From: Sphingomonas hankookensis
GTDB lineage: Bacteria > Pseudomonadota > Alphaproteobacteria > Sphingomonadales > Sphingomonadaceae
Direction of reading: 5' to 3'
Assembly: GCF_022664465.1 (NCBI RefSeq)
Contig: NZ_JAKREV010000001.1
Location: 186,001-250,000, forward strand
DNA: 64,000 nucleotides
A model generated the notes under the pieces. It did not search any database. It was not told the origin of the DNA and saw nothing but the letters and a program-made list of their open reading frames with translations. Positions 17,209 through 25,991 of the stretch are shown piece after piece; within the stretch, counting starts at the first letter, position 1, and each line of letters opens with the position of its first letter. The position numbers were made by a program, and so were the translations under genes.

Positions 17209-17450
17209 GTATCTGGACCAACCGCGCCGCCGAAATGGCCGCCACCTTCATGATCGGCGATGGCCTGTTGGGGCTGTTGCAGCCGAAGCGGCATGTCGCG
17301 CTGTGGCAGGAGCGCGCCGCCGGGGCCGAATGGGTCGTGCGCCCGTTCGTCGGCCGCCCCGGCCTGCGCCGCGCCTATGCCGTGGCGCAGATCGCCGCCG
17401 GGCTGGCATTGGCCGCCCGGCAGCATCCCCGGATCACGGAACGATCGTGA
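17205..17450 (+). CDS. Small hypothetical protein
   Basis: An 81-residue protein beginning MSIWTNRAAEMAATFMIGDG with one or two weakly hydrophobic stretches (FMIGDGLLGLL; AYAVAQIAAGLALAA), possibly membrane-associated. I do not recognise it. Its ATG overlaps the M1 peptidase stop (ATGA), which implies translational coupling. Its 3' end overlaps the convergent antiporter gene by 17 nt. Confidence 0.6.
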   Translation: MSIWTNRAAEMAATFMIGDGLLGLLQPKRHVALWQERAAGAEWVVRPFVGRPGLRRAYAVAQIAAGLALAARQHPRITERS

Positions 17451-18600
17451 CGAACAGATAGGCGGCAAAGATCGTCAGATGCACGATCCCCGCCAGCACC
17501 GTCGTCCGCCCATTGCCCAGCGTCAGCGTCGAAACCAGCAACGACAGCGCGAACAGCACCGTCGACTTGGCATCGATCCCCAGCGACAGCGGCCAATCCA
17601 TCACCAGCGATACGATCGCCACGCTAGGGATGGTCAGCCCGATCGTTGCCAGCGCCGATCCCATGGCGAGGTTCAGGCTGGTCTGCAGCCGGTCCTTGCG
17701 CGCGGCCTTGACCGCGGCGAGGCTTTCGGGCGCCAGCACCAGCGCCGCGATCAGGATGCCGACCACCGCCAGCGGCAGCCCCGCCCCCAGCACCGCCGCC
17801 TCGATCGTCGGCGACAGGTCCTTGGCGAGCAGCACAACACCGACCAGCGCGACCAGCAGCGCGCCAAACGCGATCCACGCCGTGCCCGCTGCGGGCGGCT
17901 CGGCATGCGCATCCTTGGGCAACGATCCGTCGACCGCCGGCAGGAAATAATCGCGGTGGCGCACCGTCTGCACCATCACGAACGTGGCGTAGAGGATCAG
18001 CGAGATGATTGCGACGAAGGTCAGCTGCGATGGCGACAGCGTCGGTCCCGCCACCGTCGAGGTATAGTTGGGCAGCACCAGCGACAGCACCGCCATCGCC
18101 GCCAGCACCGACAGCGCGGCGCTGACCCCACGCAGCACGAACCTCTGCTCATGATGGCGGATGCCACCGACCAGCAGGCAGATTCCGACGATGAAATTCA
18201 GGATAATCATGATCGCAGCGAACACCGTATCGCGCGCCAGCGTCGCAACGTCCCCCGATCCCGAGAGCATGAGGGATACAATCAACGATACCTCGATCAC
18301 CGTAACCGCCACCGCCAGCACCAGCGTGCCGAACGGTTCGCCCACCTTGTGTGCCACCACCTCGGCATGATGCACCGCGACGATGACGCAGCCGATCATC
18401 ACGGCGCCCGCTACCCCTGCGCCGACACCGCTGGTCTTGGCAAGATTGAGCAGGATCGCGATGATGCCCAGCACCGGGATGACCAGCGACCACCATGGCA
18501 GCGCCGTGCGGTCGAGCAGCGCGCGTTTCGCGGCAGGCGTGACTACCGTTTCCCCCCGCTCGGCTGCGATAATTGCTTCCTGGTCGCTGGCTGCCGACAT
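17434..18600 (-). CDS. chaA: Calcium:proton antiporter (ChaA family)
   Basis: A 388-residue inner-membrane protein with about eleven hydrophobic segments. The first CaCA repeat carries VGEPFGTLVLAVAVTVIEVS (about residues 87-106), the glutamate-bearing alpha-1 motif of ChaA. The second repeat appears after a hydrophilic loop near residue 210-230. It exports Ca2+ (or Na+/K+) in exchange for protons. Of two adjacent ATGs, the one at 18600 has better spacing to GGAGG. No partner gene is adjacent. Confidence 0.85.
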   Translation of the reverse strand: MSAASDQEAIIAAERGETVVTPAAKRALLDRTALPWWSLVIPVLGIIAILLNLAKTSGVGAGVAGAVMIGCVIVAVHHAEVVAHKVGEPFGTLVLAVAVTVIEVSLIVSLMLSGSGDVATLARDTVFAAIMIILNFIVGICLLVGGIRHHEQRFVLRGVSAALSVLAAMAVLSLVLPNYTSTVAGPTLSPSQLTFVAIISLILYATFVMVQTVRHRDYFLPAVDGSLPKDAHAEPPAAGTAWIAFGALLVALVGVVLLAKDLSPTIEAAVLGAGLPLAVVGILIAALVLAPESLAAVKAARKDRLQTSLNLAMGSALATIGLTIPSVAIVSLVMDWPLSLGIDAKSTVLFALSLLVSTLTLGNGRTTVLAGIVHLTIFAAYLFVTIVP

Positions 18601-18666
18601 CATTCCTCCACGATCGTTACGTTAGAGAAATGCACGGGCACCATGATGTTTCCGTATTCCGGGGAT

Positions 18667-19377
18667 TTAGCCGGAAGGGTGCTGCCCGATCAGATCGATC
18701 CAGCCGGGCAACGCCGCAAGATCGGGCAATTGCCGGAACCGTGGATGCTCGGCTGGCGCCGTCGCAGCCTCATGCTGCCACGCCAGCGGTTGCGGGACAT
18801 AGGCAGCCCATGCCCCGGCGGCGAGTGCCGGGAGTACATCCGATCGCATCGAGTCGCCCGCCATCACCGCCTTATCGGAGGCCACGCCATAGCGGTCGAA
18901 CAGGCGGGTGAAGGTCTGCTCGGTCTTGTCGCTGACGATTTCGATTCCGGCGAACCGATCACCGAGTCCGGACGCGGCGAGCTTCGCCTCCTGATGCAGC
19001 AGGTCGCCCTTGGTCACCAGTACCAGCCGCCCGCGATCTGCCAGTGCATCGAGCGTCGTCTCGATGCCGTGCAGCAGTTCGACCGGATGCGCCAGCAGCC
19101 GCCGTCCCGCCGCCAGCAGGTCGGCAATCACACCGCCCGGCAGGCGCTCACCGCCCAGCTCGAGCGCGGTTTCGATCATCGACAGGGTGAAACCCTTTGC
19201 GCCGTAGCCATAGAGTTTGAGGTTGCGCGCCTCGCAGGCGTCGAGCGTCTCGCGCGCGACCTCGGCCGCGACGAAGGGCTGGAGCATGGCGGTGAAGGCG
19301 GCGTGCGCTTCCTCGAAATGGCGCATATTGTGCCACAACGTGTCGTCGGCATCGAGGCAGATGAGGTCGATCGGCAT
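18667..19377 (-). CDS. HAD-superfamily hydrolase
   Basis: A 236-residue phosphatase-like protein. HAD motif I is LDADDTLW (Asp9/Asp11), motif II is the Thr in LVTKGD, and motifs III-IV are AGDSMRSD. An alpha-helical C1 cap follows motif I. The family dephosphorylates small metabolites in the cytosol; the substrate cannot be told. It lies 66 nt downstream-to-upstream of chaA on the same strand and could be cotranscribed ahead of it. Confidence 0.88.
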   Translation of the reverse strand: MPIDLICLDADDTLWHNMRHFEEAHAAFTAMLQPFVAAEVARETLDACEARNLKLYGYGAKGFTLSMIETALELGGERLPGGVIADLLAAGRRLLAHPVELLHGIETTLDALADRGRLVLVTKGDLLHQEAKLAASGLGDRFAGIEIVSDKTEQTFTRLFDRYGVASDKAVMAGDSMRSDVLPALAAGAWAAYVPQPLAWQHEAATAPAEHPRFRQLPDLAALPGWIDLIGQHPSG

Positions 19378-19478
19378 GGGGGCTGGATAGCGCGCGGCAG
19401 GTCGTGGCGAAAGCGGCCTCAGGTCGATTCGACATTCAATTCGCCGGGCGCAGGGCGAGCGTTCGATCCCCTGTCGTC

Positions 19479-19640
19479 ACTCCCGCGGAGGCGGGAGTCC
19501 GTATGCGCCAGCGTAGCAGATTCAGCCGAAACGTCGGTGTCTATGGATTCCCGCCTGCGCGGGAACGACGACCATTTTTGGTTATCGCTGAATGTCGCGT
19601 CTAACCGACGTCCGTCATTCCGGCTTTCGCCGGAATGACG
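19479..19640. repeat. Three REP-like palindromes in a 343-bp intergenic gap
   Basis: The gap 19378-19720 has no gene. It holds three hairpins: ACTCCCGC/GCGGGAGT (19479-19498), TTCCCGC/GCGGGAA (19548-19565) and a perfect 12-bp stem CGTCATTCCGGC/GCCGGAATGACG (19613-19640). Their cores resemble palindromes near 42.28, 45.5 and 25.25 kb, so they belong to a dispersed repetitive family. Confidence 0.75.
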
Positions 19641-19720
19641 TTGTGTCGACGGTAACGCGAAACGCAGAACGGGCGCCGGTTGCCCGACTCCCGTTCATTC
19701 AGTCGCGAAACGCCGTGCGC

Positions 19721-20986
19721 CTACGCCGCGTCGCCCGCCTTCTTCTTCTCGGCATAGACGCGGACCGGTTCCTTGCGCCCCTCGATCACGTCCTTGTCGA
19801 CGACGACCTCGTCCACGCCGTCCATCGACGGCAGGTCGAACATCGTGTCGAGCAGGATGCCCTCGAGGATCGAGCGCAACCCGCGCGCGCCGGTCTTGCG
19901 CTCGATCGCCTTCTTCGACACCGAGACCAGCGCCTCGTCGTTGAAGCCGAGCTTGACGCCCTCCATGTCGAACAGCTTCTGATACTGTTTGACCAGCGCG
20001 TTCTTCGGCTCGGTCAGGATCTTGATCAGCGCCGAAACGTCGAGATCCTCGAGCGTGGCGATCACCGGCAGACGGCCGACGAACTCAGGGATCAGGCCGA
20101 ACTTGAGCAAATCCTCCGGCTCGGTCTGGCGCAGCACTTCGCCGGTGCGGCGTTCTTCCGGTGCGGCGACATAGGCGCCGAAGCCGATCGACTTGCCCTG
20201 CAGACGGTCGGCGATGATCTTTTCCAGCCCCGCGAACGCACCGCCGCAGATAAACAGGATGTTCGTCGTGTCGACCTGCAGGAACTCCTGCTGCGGATGC
20301 TTGCGGCCGCCCTGCGGCGGCACCGACGCGGTGGTGCCCTCCATCAGCTTGAGCAGCGCCTGCTGCACGCCTTCGCCCGACACGTCGCGGGTGATCGACG
20401 GGTTCTCGGCCTTGCGGCTGATCTTGTCGATTTCGTCGATATAGACGATCCCCCGCTGGGCACGCTCGACGTTATAATCGGACGCCTGAAGCAGCTTCAG
20501 GATGATGTTCTCGACATCCTCGCCGACATAGCCGGCTTCGGTCAGCGTCGTCGCATCGGCCATGGTGAACGGCACGTCGAGGATGCGTGCCAGCGTCTGC
20601 GCCAGCAGCGTCTTGCCGCAACCGGTCGGGCCGACCAGCAGGATGTTCGACTTCGCCAGTTCGACGTCGGCACCCTTCTGCCCGTGGTTCAACCGCTTGT
20701 AATGGTTGTGGACCGCGACCGACAGCACGCGCTTCGCCTGCTTCTGCCCGATGACATAATCGTCAAGCACGTTGCAGATTTCCTGCGGCGTCGGAACCCC
20801 GCCATCCTTCTTGGCGACCAGTGCCGACTTCGTCTCCTCACGGATGATGTCGTTGCACAGTTCGACGCATTCGTCGCAGATGAACACGGTCGGACCCGCG
20901 ATCAGCTTGCGCACCTCGTGCTGCGACTTGCCGCAGAACGAGCAGTACAGGGTGCTCTTGGAGTCGCCGCCGCTGAGCTTCGTCAT
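19721..20986 (-). CDS. clpX: ClpX ATPase subunit of ClpXP protease
   Basis: A 421-residue AAA+ unfoldase. The N-terminal zinc-binding domain has four Cys (CSFCGKS and CDECVELC, about residues 15-40). Walker A GPTGCGKT has Lys125, followed by Walker B YIDEIDKI and sensor motifs. The IGF loop for docking on ClpP is visible as SIGFGAY. It recognises tagged proteins and threads them into ClpP. It is downstream of clpP on the same strand, with a hairpin between. Confidence 0.97.
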   Translation of the reverse strand: MTKLSGGDSKSTLYCSFCGKSQHEVRKLIAGPTVFICDECVELCNDIIREETKSALVAKKDGGVPTPQEICNVLDDYVIGQKQAKRVLSVAVHNHYKRLNHGQKGADVELAKSNILLVGPTGCGKTLLAQTLARILDVPFTMADATTLTEAGYVGEDVENIILKLLQASDYNVERAQRGIVYIDEIDKISRKAENPSITRDVSGEGVQQALLKLMEGTTASVPPQGGRKHPQQEFLQVDTTNILFICGGAFAGLEKIIADRLQGKSIGFGAYVAAPEERRTGEVLRQTEPEDLLKFGLIPEFVGRLPVIATLEDLDVSALIKILTEPKNALVKQYQKLFDMEGVKLGFNDEALVSVSKKAIERKTGARGLRSILEGILLDTMFDLPSMDGVDEVVVDKDVIEGRKEPVRVYAEKKKAGDAA

Positions 20987-21074
20987 TCAAATCATCTCCC
21001 GCGCCATCGTTGCGCGTCTTTCCGCCTGTCAGGATACACACAGGCATGTATCCGGCAATCCATTAAAACTTTGC

Positions 21075-21105
21075 CCGGCCACGCCGCCGGTCGAAGCGTG
21101 GCCGG
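21075..21105 (-). terminator. Terminator after clpP
   Basis: A perfect 10-bp stem (21075-21084 with 21096-21105) with an 11-nt loop starts 9 nt past the clpP stop. GCAAAGTTTTAATGG follows on the minus strand, so a short T-run is present. It would partly separate clpP from clpX. Confidence 0.7.
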
Positions 21106-21114
21106 AGCGCGGCA

Positions 21115-21744
21115 TCATGCCGCCGGGGTTGAGTCCTCGGAGACACCTGGGCGCTTGTCGAACACCTGATCGACCAGGCCGAACGCCCTCGCCTCATCAG
21201 CTTCGAGGAAGGTGTCGCGATCCATCGCGCGCTCGATCTCTTCCAGCGGCTTGCCGGTGTACTTGGCGTACAGGTCATTCATCCGGCGGCGGATGCGCAG
21301 GATTTCCTTCGCCTGGATCTCGATGTCCGACGCCATGCCCTGCGCGCCGCCCGAGGGCTGGTGCACCATGATGCGGGCGTTGGTCAGCGCGACGCGCATG
21401 CCCGGTTCGCCCGACGCCAGCAGGAAGCTGCCCATCGATGCCGCCTGCCCGATGCACACCGTGCCGACGCGCGGGCGGATATACTGCATCGTGTCATGGA
21501 TCGCCATGCCGGCCGTCACCACCCCGCCCGGCGAGTTGATGTACATCCAGATGTCCTTCTTCGGATTTTCCGATTCGAGGAACAGCAGCTGCGCGGTGAT
21601 GAGCGACGCCATCTGGTCCTCGACACCGCCGGTCACGAACACGATGCGCTCACGCAACAGGCGCGAGAAGATGTCGAAGCTGCGCTCGCCGCGGCTCGAC
21701 TGTTCGATGACGATGGGGACGAGGCCGTCGTGAATATCTAGCAT
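21115..21744 (-). CDS. clpP: ClpP protease subunit
   Basis: A 209-residue serine peptidase forming the double-heptamer chamber. Catalytic Ser103 lies in AASMGSF, His128 in MVHQPSGG, and Asp about 177 by spacing. Processing and hydrophobic-pocket residues ([15 protein letters not shown]) are normal. Start ATG 21744 (MLDIHDG) fits the family; the extension to 21861 overlaps the glycosyltransferase gene and is rejected. Codon and length are unremarkable. Confidence 0.97.
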   Translation of the reverse strand: MLDIHDGLVPIVIEQSSRGERSFDIFSRLLRERIVFVTGGVEDQMASLITAQLLFLESENPKKDIWMYINSPGGVVTAGMAIHDTMQYIRPRVGTVCIGQAASMGSFLLASGEPGMRVALTNARIMVHQPSGGAQGMASDIEIQAKEILRIRRRMNDLYAKYTGKPLEEIERAMDRDTFLEADEARAFGLVDQVFDKRPGVSEDSTPAA

Positions 21745-21838
21745 TGGGTTCCCGCTGAGTAGGTTTCGACGCCCTACATCGGCGCTCACGCTGGGGTACG
21801 CAAGAGGCGAGCGTATCGCTACGCCGCCGGAATGATGG

Positions 21839-22777
21839 TTATCGCGGCCGCACCGCAGCACCGGGTGCCGGATGCGCGAGATAGGCCAACCGCCGTACCT
21901 CGCGCCGCCCCCGCACCACCGTGTCGAGGATCAGTCCCGAGAACAGACAAAGCGACGCGAGGATCACGAGCCCGGTGGCGAGGATCGCGGTCGGAAAACG
22001 CGGTACCAGCCCGGTCTTGGCATAGGTCACCGCCAGCGGCACGGCGAGGATCACCGCCAGCAATGCCAGCACCAGCCCGATCGCGCCGAAAAACCACAGG
22101 GGCCGCTCGATCCGGTACAGCGTGGCGATGGTGCGTGCGATGCGAAAGCCGTCGCCATAGGTCGACAGCTTCGACGCCGACCCTTCCGGCCGGGCGAAGT
22201 AGCGTGTCGTGACCTCCGCCACCGGCATGCGCAGTTCGAGCGCATGGACGCTGATTTCGGTCTCGATCTCGAACCCGGCCGACAGCGACGGGAAGCTCTT
22301 GACGAACCGCCGCGAAAAGACGCGATAGCCCGACAGGATATCGGTAAAGCTGCGCCCGAACAGACGGGCCAGCATGCCGGTGAGCATGGCGTTGCCGAAA
22401 CGGTGCCCGCGGCGATAGGCGAGCGCCGCCTCGCTCACCCGTTGCCCGACGACCATGTCGAGCTGTTCGTCGATCAGCCGCGCGACCAGCGCGGGCGCGG
22501 CGGCGGCGTCGTACGTCGCGTCGCCATCGGCCATGACGTAGATATCGGCATCGATATCGGCGAACATCCGCCGCACCACCGCGCCCTTGCCCTGGATACG
22601 CTCGCTGCGCACCACCGCACCGGCGGCGCGTGCTAACTCGACCGTGCGGTCGGACGAGTTGTTGTCGTACACATAGACCGTTGCGTCAGGCAGCGCGGCG
22701 CGGAAGCCCGCGATGGTCGCCGCGATCGCGGCTTCTTCGTTATAGCAGGGCAGCAGCACGGCAATGGTCATCGACAT
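21839..22777 (-). CDS. Family-2 glycosyltransferase (polyprenyl-phosphate sugar transferase-like)
   Basis: A 312-residue protein with a GT-A domain: [10 protein letters not shown] at the start, MADGDATYD (metal-binding DxD-type) near residue 100, and [10 protein letters not shown]. Two C-terminal hydrophobic segments (about 240-262 and 270-290) anchor it in the inner membrane. The architecture resembles dolichol/undecaprenyl-phosphate mannosyl- or glucosyltransferases. ATGs at 22777 and 22771 are both possible; neither has a clear ribosome-binding site. No polysaccharide cluster is adjacent. Confidence 0.82.
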   Translation of the reverse strand: MSMTIAVLLPCYNEEAAIAATIAGFRAALPDATVYVYDNNSSDRTVELARAAGAVVRSERIQGKGAVVRRMFADIDADIYVMADGDATYDAAAAPALVARLIDEQLDMVVGQRVSEAALAYRRGHRFGNAMLTGMLARLFGRSFTDILSGYRVFSRRFVKSFPSLSAGFEIETEISVHALELRMPVAEVTTRYFARPEGSASKLSTYGDGFRIARTIATLYRIERPLWFFGAIGLVLALLAVILAVPLAVTYAKTGLVPRFPTAILATGLVILASLCLFSGLILDTVVRGRREVRRLAYLAHPAPGAAVRPR

Positions 22778-22828
22778 GCCGTGCGTACAAACACCGGACG
22801 TCGCCGAAAGCAAGCGCCGGACAAGCAA

Positions 22829-22859
22829 AGGCCGCCCGCTCCCGGTGGAAGCGGACGGC
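22829..22859 (-). terminator. Terminator after tig
   Basis: GGCCG-C-CCGCT (22829-22839) pairs with AGCGG-A-CGGCC (22849-22859), ten pairs with one mismatch and a 9-nt loop. TTTGCTTG follows on the minus strand. It sits directly after the trigger factor stop. Confidence 0.7.
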
Positions 22860-22882
22860 CCCTTGCCACGATGATCGGACGA

Positions 22883-24484
22883 TCAGCCTTCGCTGGCTTC
22901 GGTCTCGACCTTCTTCTTGGCGCGCGGCTTCTTGGCGGGTGCCGGAGCAGCCTCACCCTCGGCAGCTTCCGTCGGAGCGGCTTCGGCCTTCTTTGCCGGA
23001 GCCTTGCGGGTCGCGGCCTTCTTCTTGGGCGCTTCGGCTTCGGCCGGCGCGTCGGCGGCGGCAGGCTCGATGTCCTTCGCGGTCACCGGCTTGGCGTCAT
23101 GGTCGTGGTCATGATCGTGACCGCAGCCCGGGCCGTGCACGTGCGGCACCGCGCCTTCTTCGCTCTCGATCGCCGCTTCCAGTTCCTCACGCGTCACTTC
23201 GCGGTCGGTGATCTCGGCCTTCTCGAACAGGAAGTCGACGACCTTGTCCTCGTAAAGCGGGGCACGCAGCTGCGCAGCCGCCATCGGCTCCTGCTGGACA
23301 TACTGGATGAAGCGCTGGCGATCTTCCGGGCCGTATTGCTGCGCGGCCTGCATGATCAGGCGCTGCATTTCCTGCTGGCTGACCTCGATGCCGTTCTTCT
23401 GGCCGATTTCCGACAGGAGCAGGCCGAGGCGAACGCGGCGGACCGCGATCTGGCGGTAATCGTTACGCTCGGCCTCCAGCTCGGCGCGCGCCGCTTCCGG
23501 ATCGGCTTCGTGACCGGCTTCGTGCTGCAACTGGGCCCAGATCTGGTCGAACTCGGCTTCGACCATCGACGGCGGTACGTCGAAATCGTGACCGGCGGCC
23601 AGCTGATCGAGCAGCTTGCGCTTCATATGGGTGCGGGTCAGGCCGTTCAGTTCCTGCTCCACCTGCCCCTTGATCAGCCCACGGAGCTGCTCGAGGCTTT
23701 CCAGACCCAGCGACTTGGCGAACTCGTCGTCCGGACCGCCTTCGGCCGGGACCTTCACCTCGGTAATCTTCAGGTCGAAGGTCGCGGCCTTGCCCTTCAG
23801 ATTTTCGGCCTGGTAATCGTCGGGGAAGGTGACGTCGATCGTCTTCTCGTCGCCCTTCTTCACGCCGACCAGCTGGTCCTCGAAGCCGGGGATCAGACGG
23901 CCCGAGCCGATCTCGATCGCCATGCCTTCACCGGTGCCGCCGTCGAAAGCGACGCCGTCGACCTTGCCGACGAAGTCCATCACGACCAGATCGCCAGTGG
24001 CCGCCGCATGGCCTTCCTCGGCATCGTCGTGACGCTTGTTGCTGCTGGCGAGCTGTTCGAGCTGCTGGTCGACGACGGCCTCATCGGCGGGAACGGTCAG
24101 CCGTTCCAGCTTCAGATCGTCGATCGCCGGGGCCGGCACGTCGGGCAGCACTTCGAGCGACACGGTGACGGCGGCGTCCTGACCCGGCGCATAGTCGCCT
24201 TCCAGCGACACCTGCGGCGCGGTGGCAGGGCGCAGCTTTTGCTCGGCGACCAGCGTCTGGATGCCGTCCTGGATCGAGCTGTTCAGCGCGTCCTGCGACA
24301 GCGCTTCGCCGTGCATCTTGCGGATCAGGTTCGCAGGCACCTTGCCGGGGCGGAAGCCGGGCATCTTGATCGTCGGCGCGACGCGCTTCACTTCGGCATC
24401 GACCTTGGCGTCGACCTCCGCAGCGGTGATGGTCAGCGTGTAGGCGCGCTTGAGGCCCTCGTTCAACGTCTCGACAGTCTGCAT
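22883..24484 (-). CDS. tig: Trigger factor with an extended His-rich and Lys/Ala-rich C-terminus
   Basis: A 533-residue ribosome-associated chaperone and peptidyl-prolyl isomerase. The ribosome-binding signature appears as MPGFRPGKVP (about residues 41-50), the FKBP domain is around 150-240, and the helical arms follow. After residue about 440 the usual end is extended by roughly 90 residues: HGPGCGHDHDHDHD, then an Ala/Pro/Lys-rich tail with repeated AKK/RKAPAKK. The His/Asp cluster could bind metal ions (inference). The start ATG 24484 (MQTVETLN) fits the family. It is followed by a terminator. Confidence 0.95.
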   Translation of the reverse strand: MQTVETLNEGLKRAYTLTITAAEVDAKVDAEVKRVAPTIKMPGFRPGKVPANLIRKMHGEALSQDALNSSIQDGIQTLVAEQKLRPATAPQVSLEGDYAPGQDAAVTVSLEVLPDVPAPAIDDLKLERLTVPADEAVVDQQLEQLASSNKRHDDAEEGHAAATGDLVVMDFVGKVDGVAFDGGTGEGMAIEIGSGRLIPGFEDQLVGVKKGDEKTIDVTFPDDYQAENLKGKAATFDLKITEVKVPAEGGPDDEFAKSLGLESLEQLRGLIKGQVEQELNGLTRTHMKRKLLDQLAAGHDFDVPPSMVEAEFDQIWAQLQHEAGHEADPEAARAELEAERNDYRQIAVRRVRLGLLLSEIGQKNGIEVSQQEMQRLIMQAAQQYGPEDRQRFIQYVQQEPMAAAQLRAPLYEDKVVDFLFEKAEITDREVTREELEAAIESEEGAVPHVHGPGCGHDHDHDHDAKPVTAKDIEPAAADAPAEAEAPKKKAATRKAPAKKAEAAPTEAAEGEAAPAPAKKPRAKKKVETEASEG

Positions 24485-24551
24485 TCTCACGGCTTTCGTC
24501 AAAAGAATCGAATGGAGCGGCTCCAGCTTCGACAGGCGCTGGCGACGTCAC

Positions 24552-24636
24552 TGGTGCGGGCGAAGGGAGTCGAACCCCCACATCTTTCGATACTGGAACC
24601 TAAATCCAGCGCGTCTACCAGTTCCGCCACGCCCGC
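24552..24636 (-). tRNA. tRNA-Leu (TAG)
   Basis: The complement is a class-II tRNA with a long variable arm: acceptor GCGGGCG/CGCCCGC, anticodon loop TTTAGGT (anticodon TAG), T-arm GGTTCGACT and encoded CCA. It lies just upstream of tig on the same strand. Confidence 0.95.
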
Positions 24637-24771
24637 CGAGCGGACGCCGCCGGCACGGGCGCGTCTATAGCAGTCGTGCGCGCCGGGGCAAGTCGCCACG
24701 CTTCGCAGAGTTGCACAAGGTCCGCAACCGGCAAGCGCGGCGGACGTTGGAAGCGTTGAGGAGAACCAAAC

Positions 24772-25002
24772 ATGCCCGTCGAGCCGCCGATCCCCGCCGA
24801 GACGCCCGCCCCCGAACCGGGCATCGCACCGACCACTCCGCCGCCCGAACATCCCGTGCCGCAGAGCGAGCCGGGACAGCCAGCCACGCCCCCGCCGGAA
24901 ATCGACGTGCCCGGTCCCGATATCGATGTGCCGAGCCCGATGCCCGGGGGCGATCCCGGCGTCACCCCCGTTCCCGGCCAACCCGTGATGGGAGCGAACT
25001 GA
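24772..25002 (+). CDS. Small proline-rich acidic protein, unknown
   Basis: A 76-residue, Pro/Glu-rich, hydrophilic protein beginning MPVEPPIPAETPAPEPG with no membrane segment; it is likely disordered. GGAG lies about 8 nt before the ATG. It is 1 nt from the next small gene, so the two form an operon. I do not recognise a family and assign no function. Confidence 0.6.
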   Translation: MPVEPPIPAETPAPEPGIAPTTPPPEHPVPQSEPGQPATPPPEIDVPGPDIDVPSPMPGGDPGVTPVPGQPVMGAN

Positions 25003-25003
25003 C

Positions 25004-25222
25004 ATGAGCGATCGCGATCGTAGCGCCCATCCCGACAGCGCGCCGCAGGATGACACCGACCGCCGCAGCGACATCGAACGTGCGGTGGATGCCGTAACCG
25101 GCGATGTCGAGCGCGGCGGCACCGACAGCGGCGCGACGTCGCCGACCGAGCCGACGGTGTCGCCCGACGGTGCGGGTGGATCGGGCGGGGTCGTCCGCAA
25201 CCAAGAGGGCGACGGGCAGTAA
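25004..25222 (+). CDS. Small hydrophilic acidic protein, unknown
   Basis: A 72-residue Asp/Ser/Gly-rich protein beginning MSDRDRSAHPDSAPQDD with no hydrophobic segment; probably intrinsically disordered. GGGAGC lies upstream of the ATG, inside the end of the previous gene. The pair of disordered proteins after tRNA-Leu looks like a small stress or accessory operon, but nothing in sequence fixes a role. Confidence 0.55.
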   Translation: MSDRDRSAHPDSAPQDDTDRRSDIERAVDAVTGDVERGGTDSGATSPTEPTVSPDGAGGSGGVVRNQEGDGQ

Positions 25223-25242
25223 CGTCCGTTCGTCACCGCGAA

Positions 25243-25325
25243 CGTCATTCCAGCGACGGCTGGAAGCTCCCGGTTATCTGGCAATGCAAGAACCGCGTGA
25301 GACTCCAGCCTTCGCCAGGGTGACG
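25243..25325. repeat. Composite REP-like palindrome
   Basis: CGTCATTCCAGC-GACG-GCTGGAA at its left end and CCAGCCTTCGCCAGGGTGACG at its right end form two related hairpin units in opposite orientation, with ends CGTCA/TGACG that can pair. It lies in the 139-bp gap before the cyclophilin gene. Confidence 0.6.
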
Positions 25326-25361
25326 TTTGGGTTGGGATCGCCCGGCCAGCGCTTGATCTCG

Positions 25362-25991
25362 CTACCCGGCAACCCGCCGCGCGGTAATCACCTTAACCGG
25401 TGCGGCGGGCATTTCGCCCTTGAACGCGCCGTTGCTGGATTTGACCGGATCGACCGGCGTCTCCAAAATCTTCGAAAGCACATCGCGGCCACCCACCACG
25501 CGTGCGAACGCAGCATAGCCCTGTCCGTCTGCCGGCACGCCGGGCGCCGCATCCAGTGCGCGGCGCTGGTCGCCGACCGAGATGGTAAACTCCCCGCGTG
25601 CCGTACCGACGCCCAGCCGTGCGACCGACAGCGTGCCGTCGGTATGCGACAGCCCGGTCTGCGTCGTCGGCTCGTGCTTGATCGGCGGCAAAATCTTCTT
25701 CACGTCGGTGTGCGGGCCGAACTGGACGAAGCCGAACTCCGGCGCGACCTTCACGATGCGATAGAAGCTGACGCCGTCCAGCCGCTTCTGGTCGACATAG
25801 CGCAGGAAATTGGCGGCGGTGATCGGCGCGCGCTTCGTCTCGACCTCGACGGTCAGCGTGCCGACGGTAGTGACGATCGCGACACGCGGCAGCGGTGGTT
25901 CGGCCACCGGCTGCTGGGCCGGCGTCTGCGCCAACGCCGGCCCAGCCCATGCCAGCGCCACGAGCACCGCGCGTCGCGTCGTCGTCATCAT
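25362..25991 (-). CDS. Cyclophilin-type peptidyl-prolyl isomerase, exported
   Basis: A 209-residue protein with a signal peptide ([22 protein letters not shown]) and a cyclophilin-like domain ([34 protein letters not shown]). The catalytic Arg in FYRIV is kept, but the FxxQGGD loop reads FVQFGPHTD and the QFFI segment reads GEFTISVGD, so it is a divergent cyclophilin. It probably acts in the periplasm. Two adjacent ATGs (25991, 25988) both overlap the gatB stop. The longer frame to 26558 is antisense-type noise. Confidence 0.82.
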   Translation of the reverse strand: MMTTTRRAVLVALAWAGPALAQTPAQQPVAEPPLPRVAIVTTVGTLTVEVETKRAPITAANFLRYVDQKRLDGVSFYRIVKVAPEFGFVQFGPHTDVKKILPPIKHEPTTQTGLSHTDGTLSVARLGVGTARGEFTISVGDQRRALDAAPGVPADGQGYAAFARVVGGRDVLSKILETPVDPVKSSNGAFKGEMPAAPVKVITARRVAG

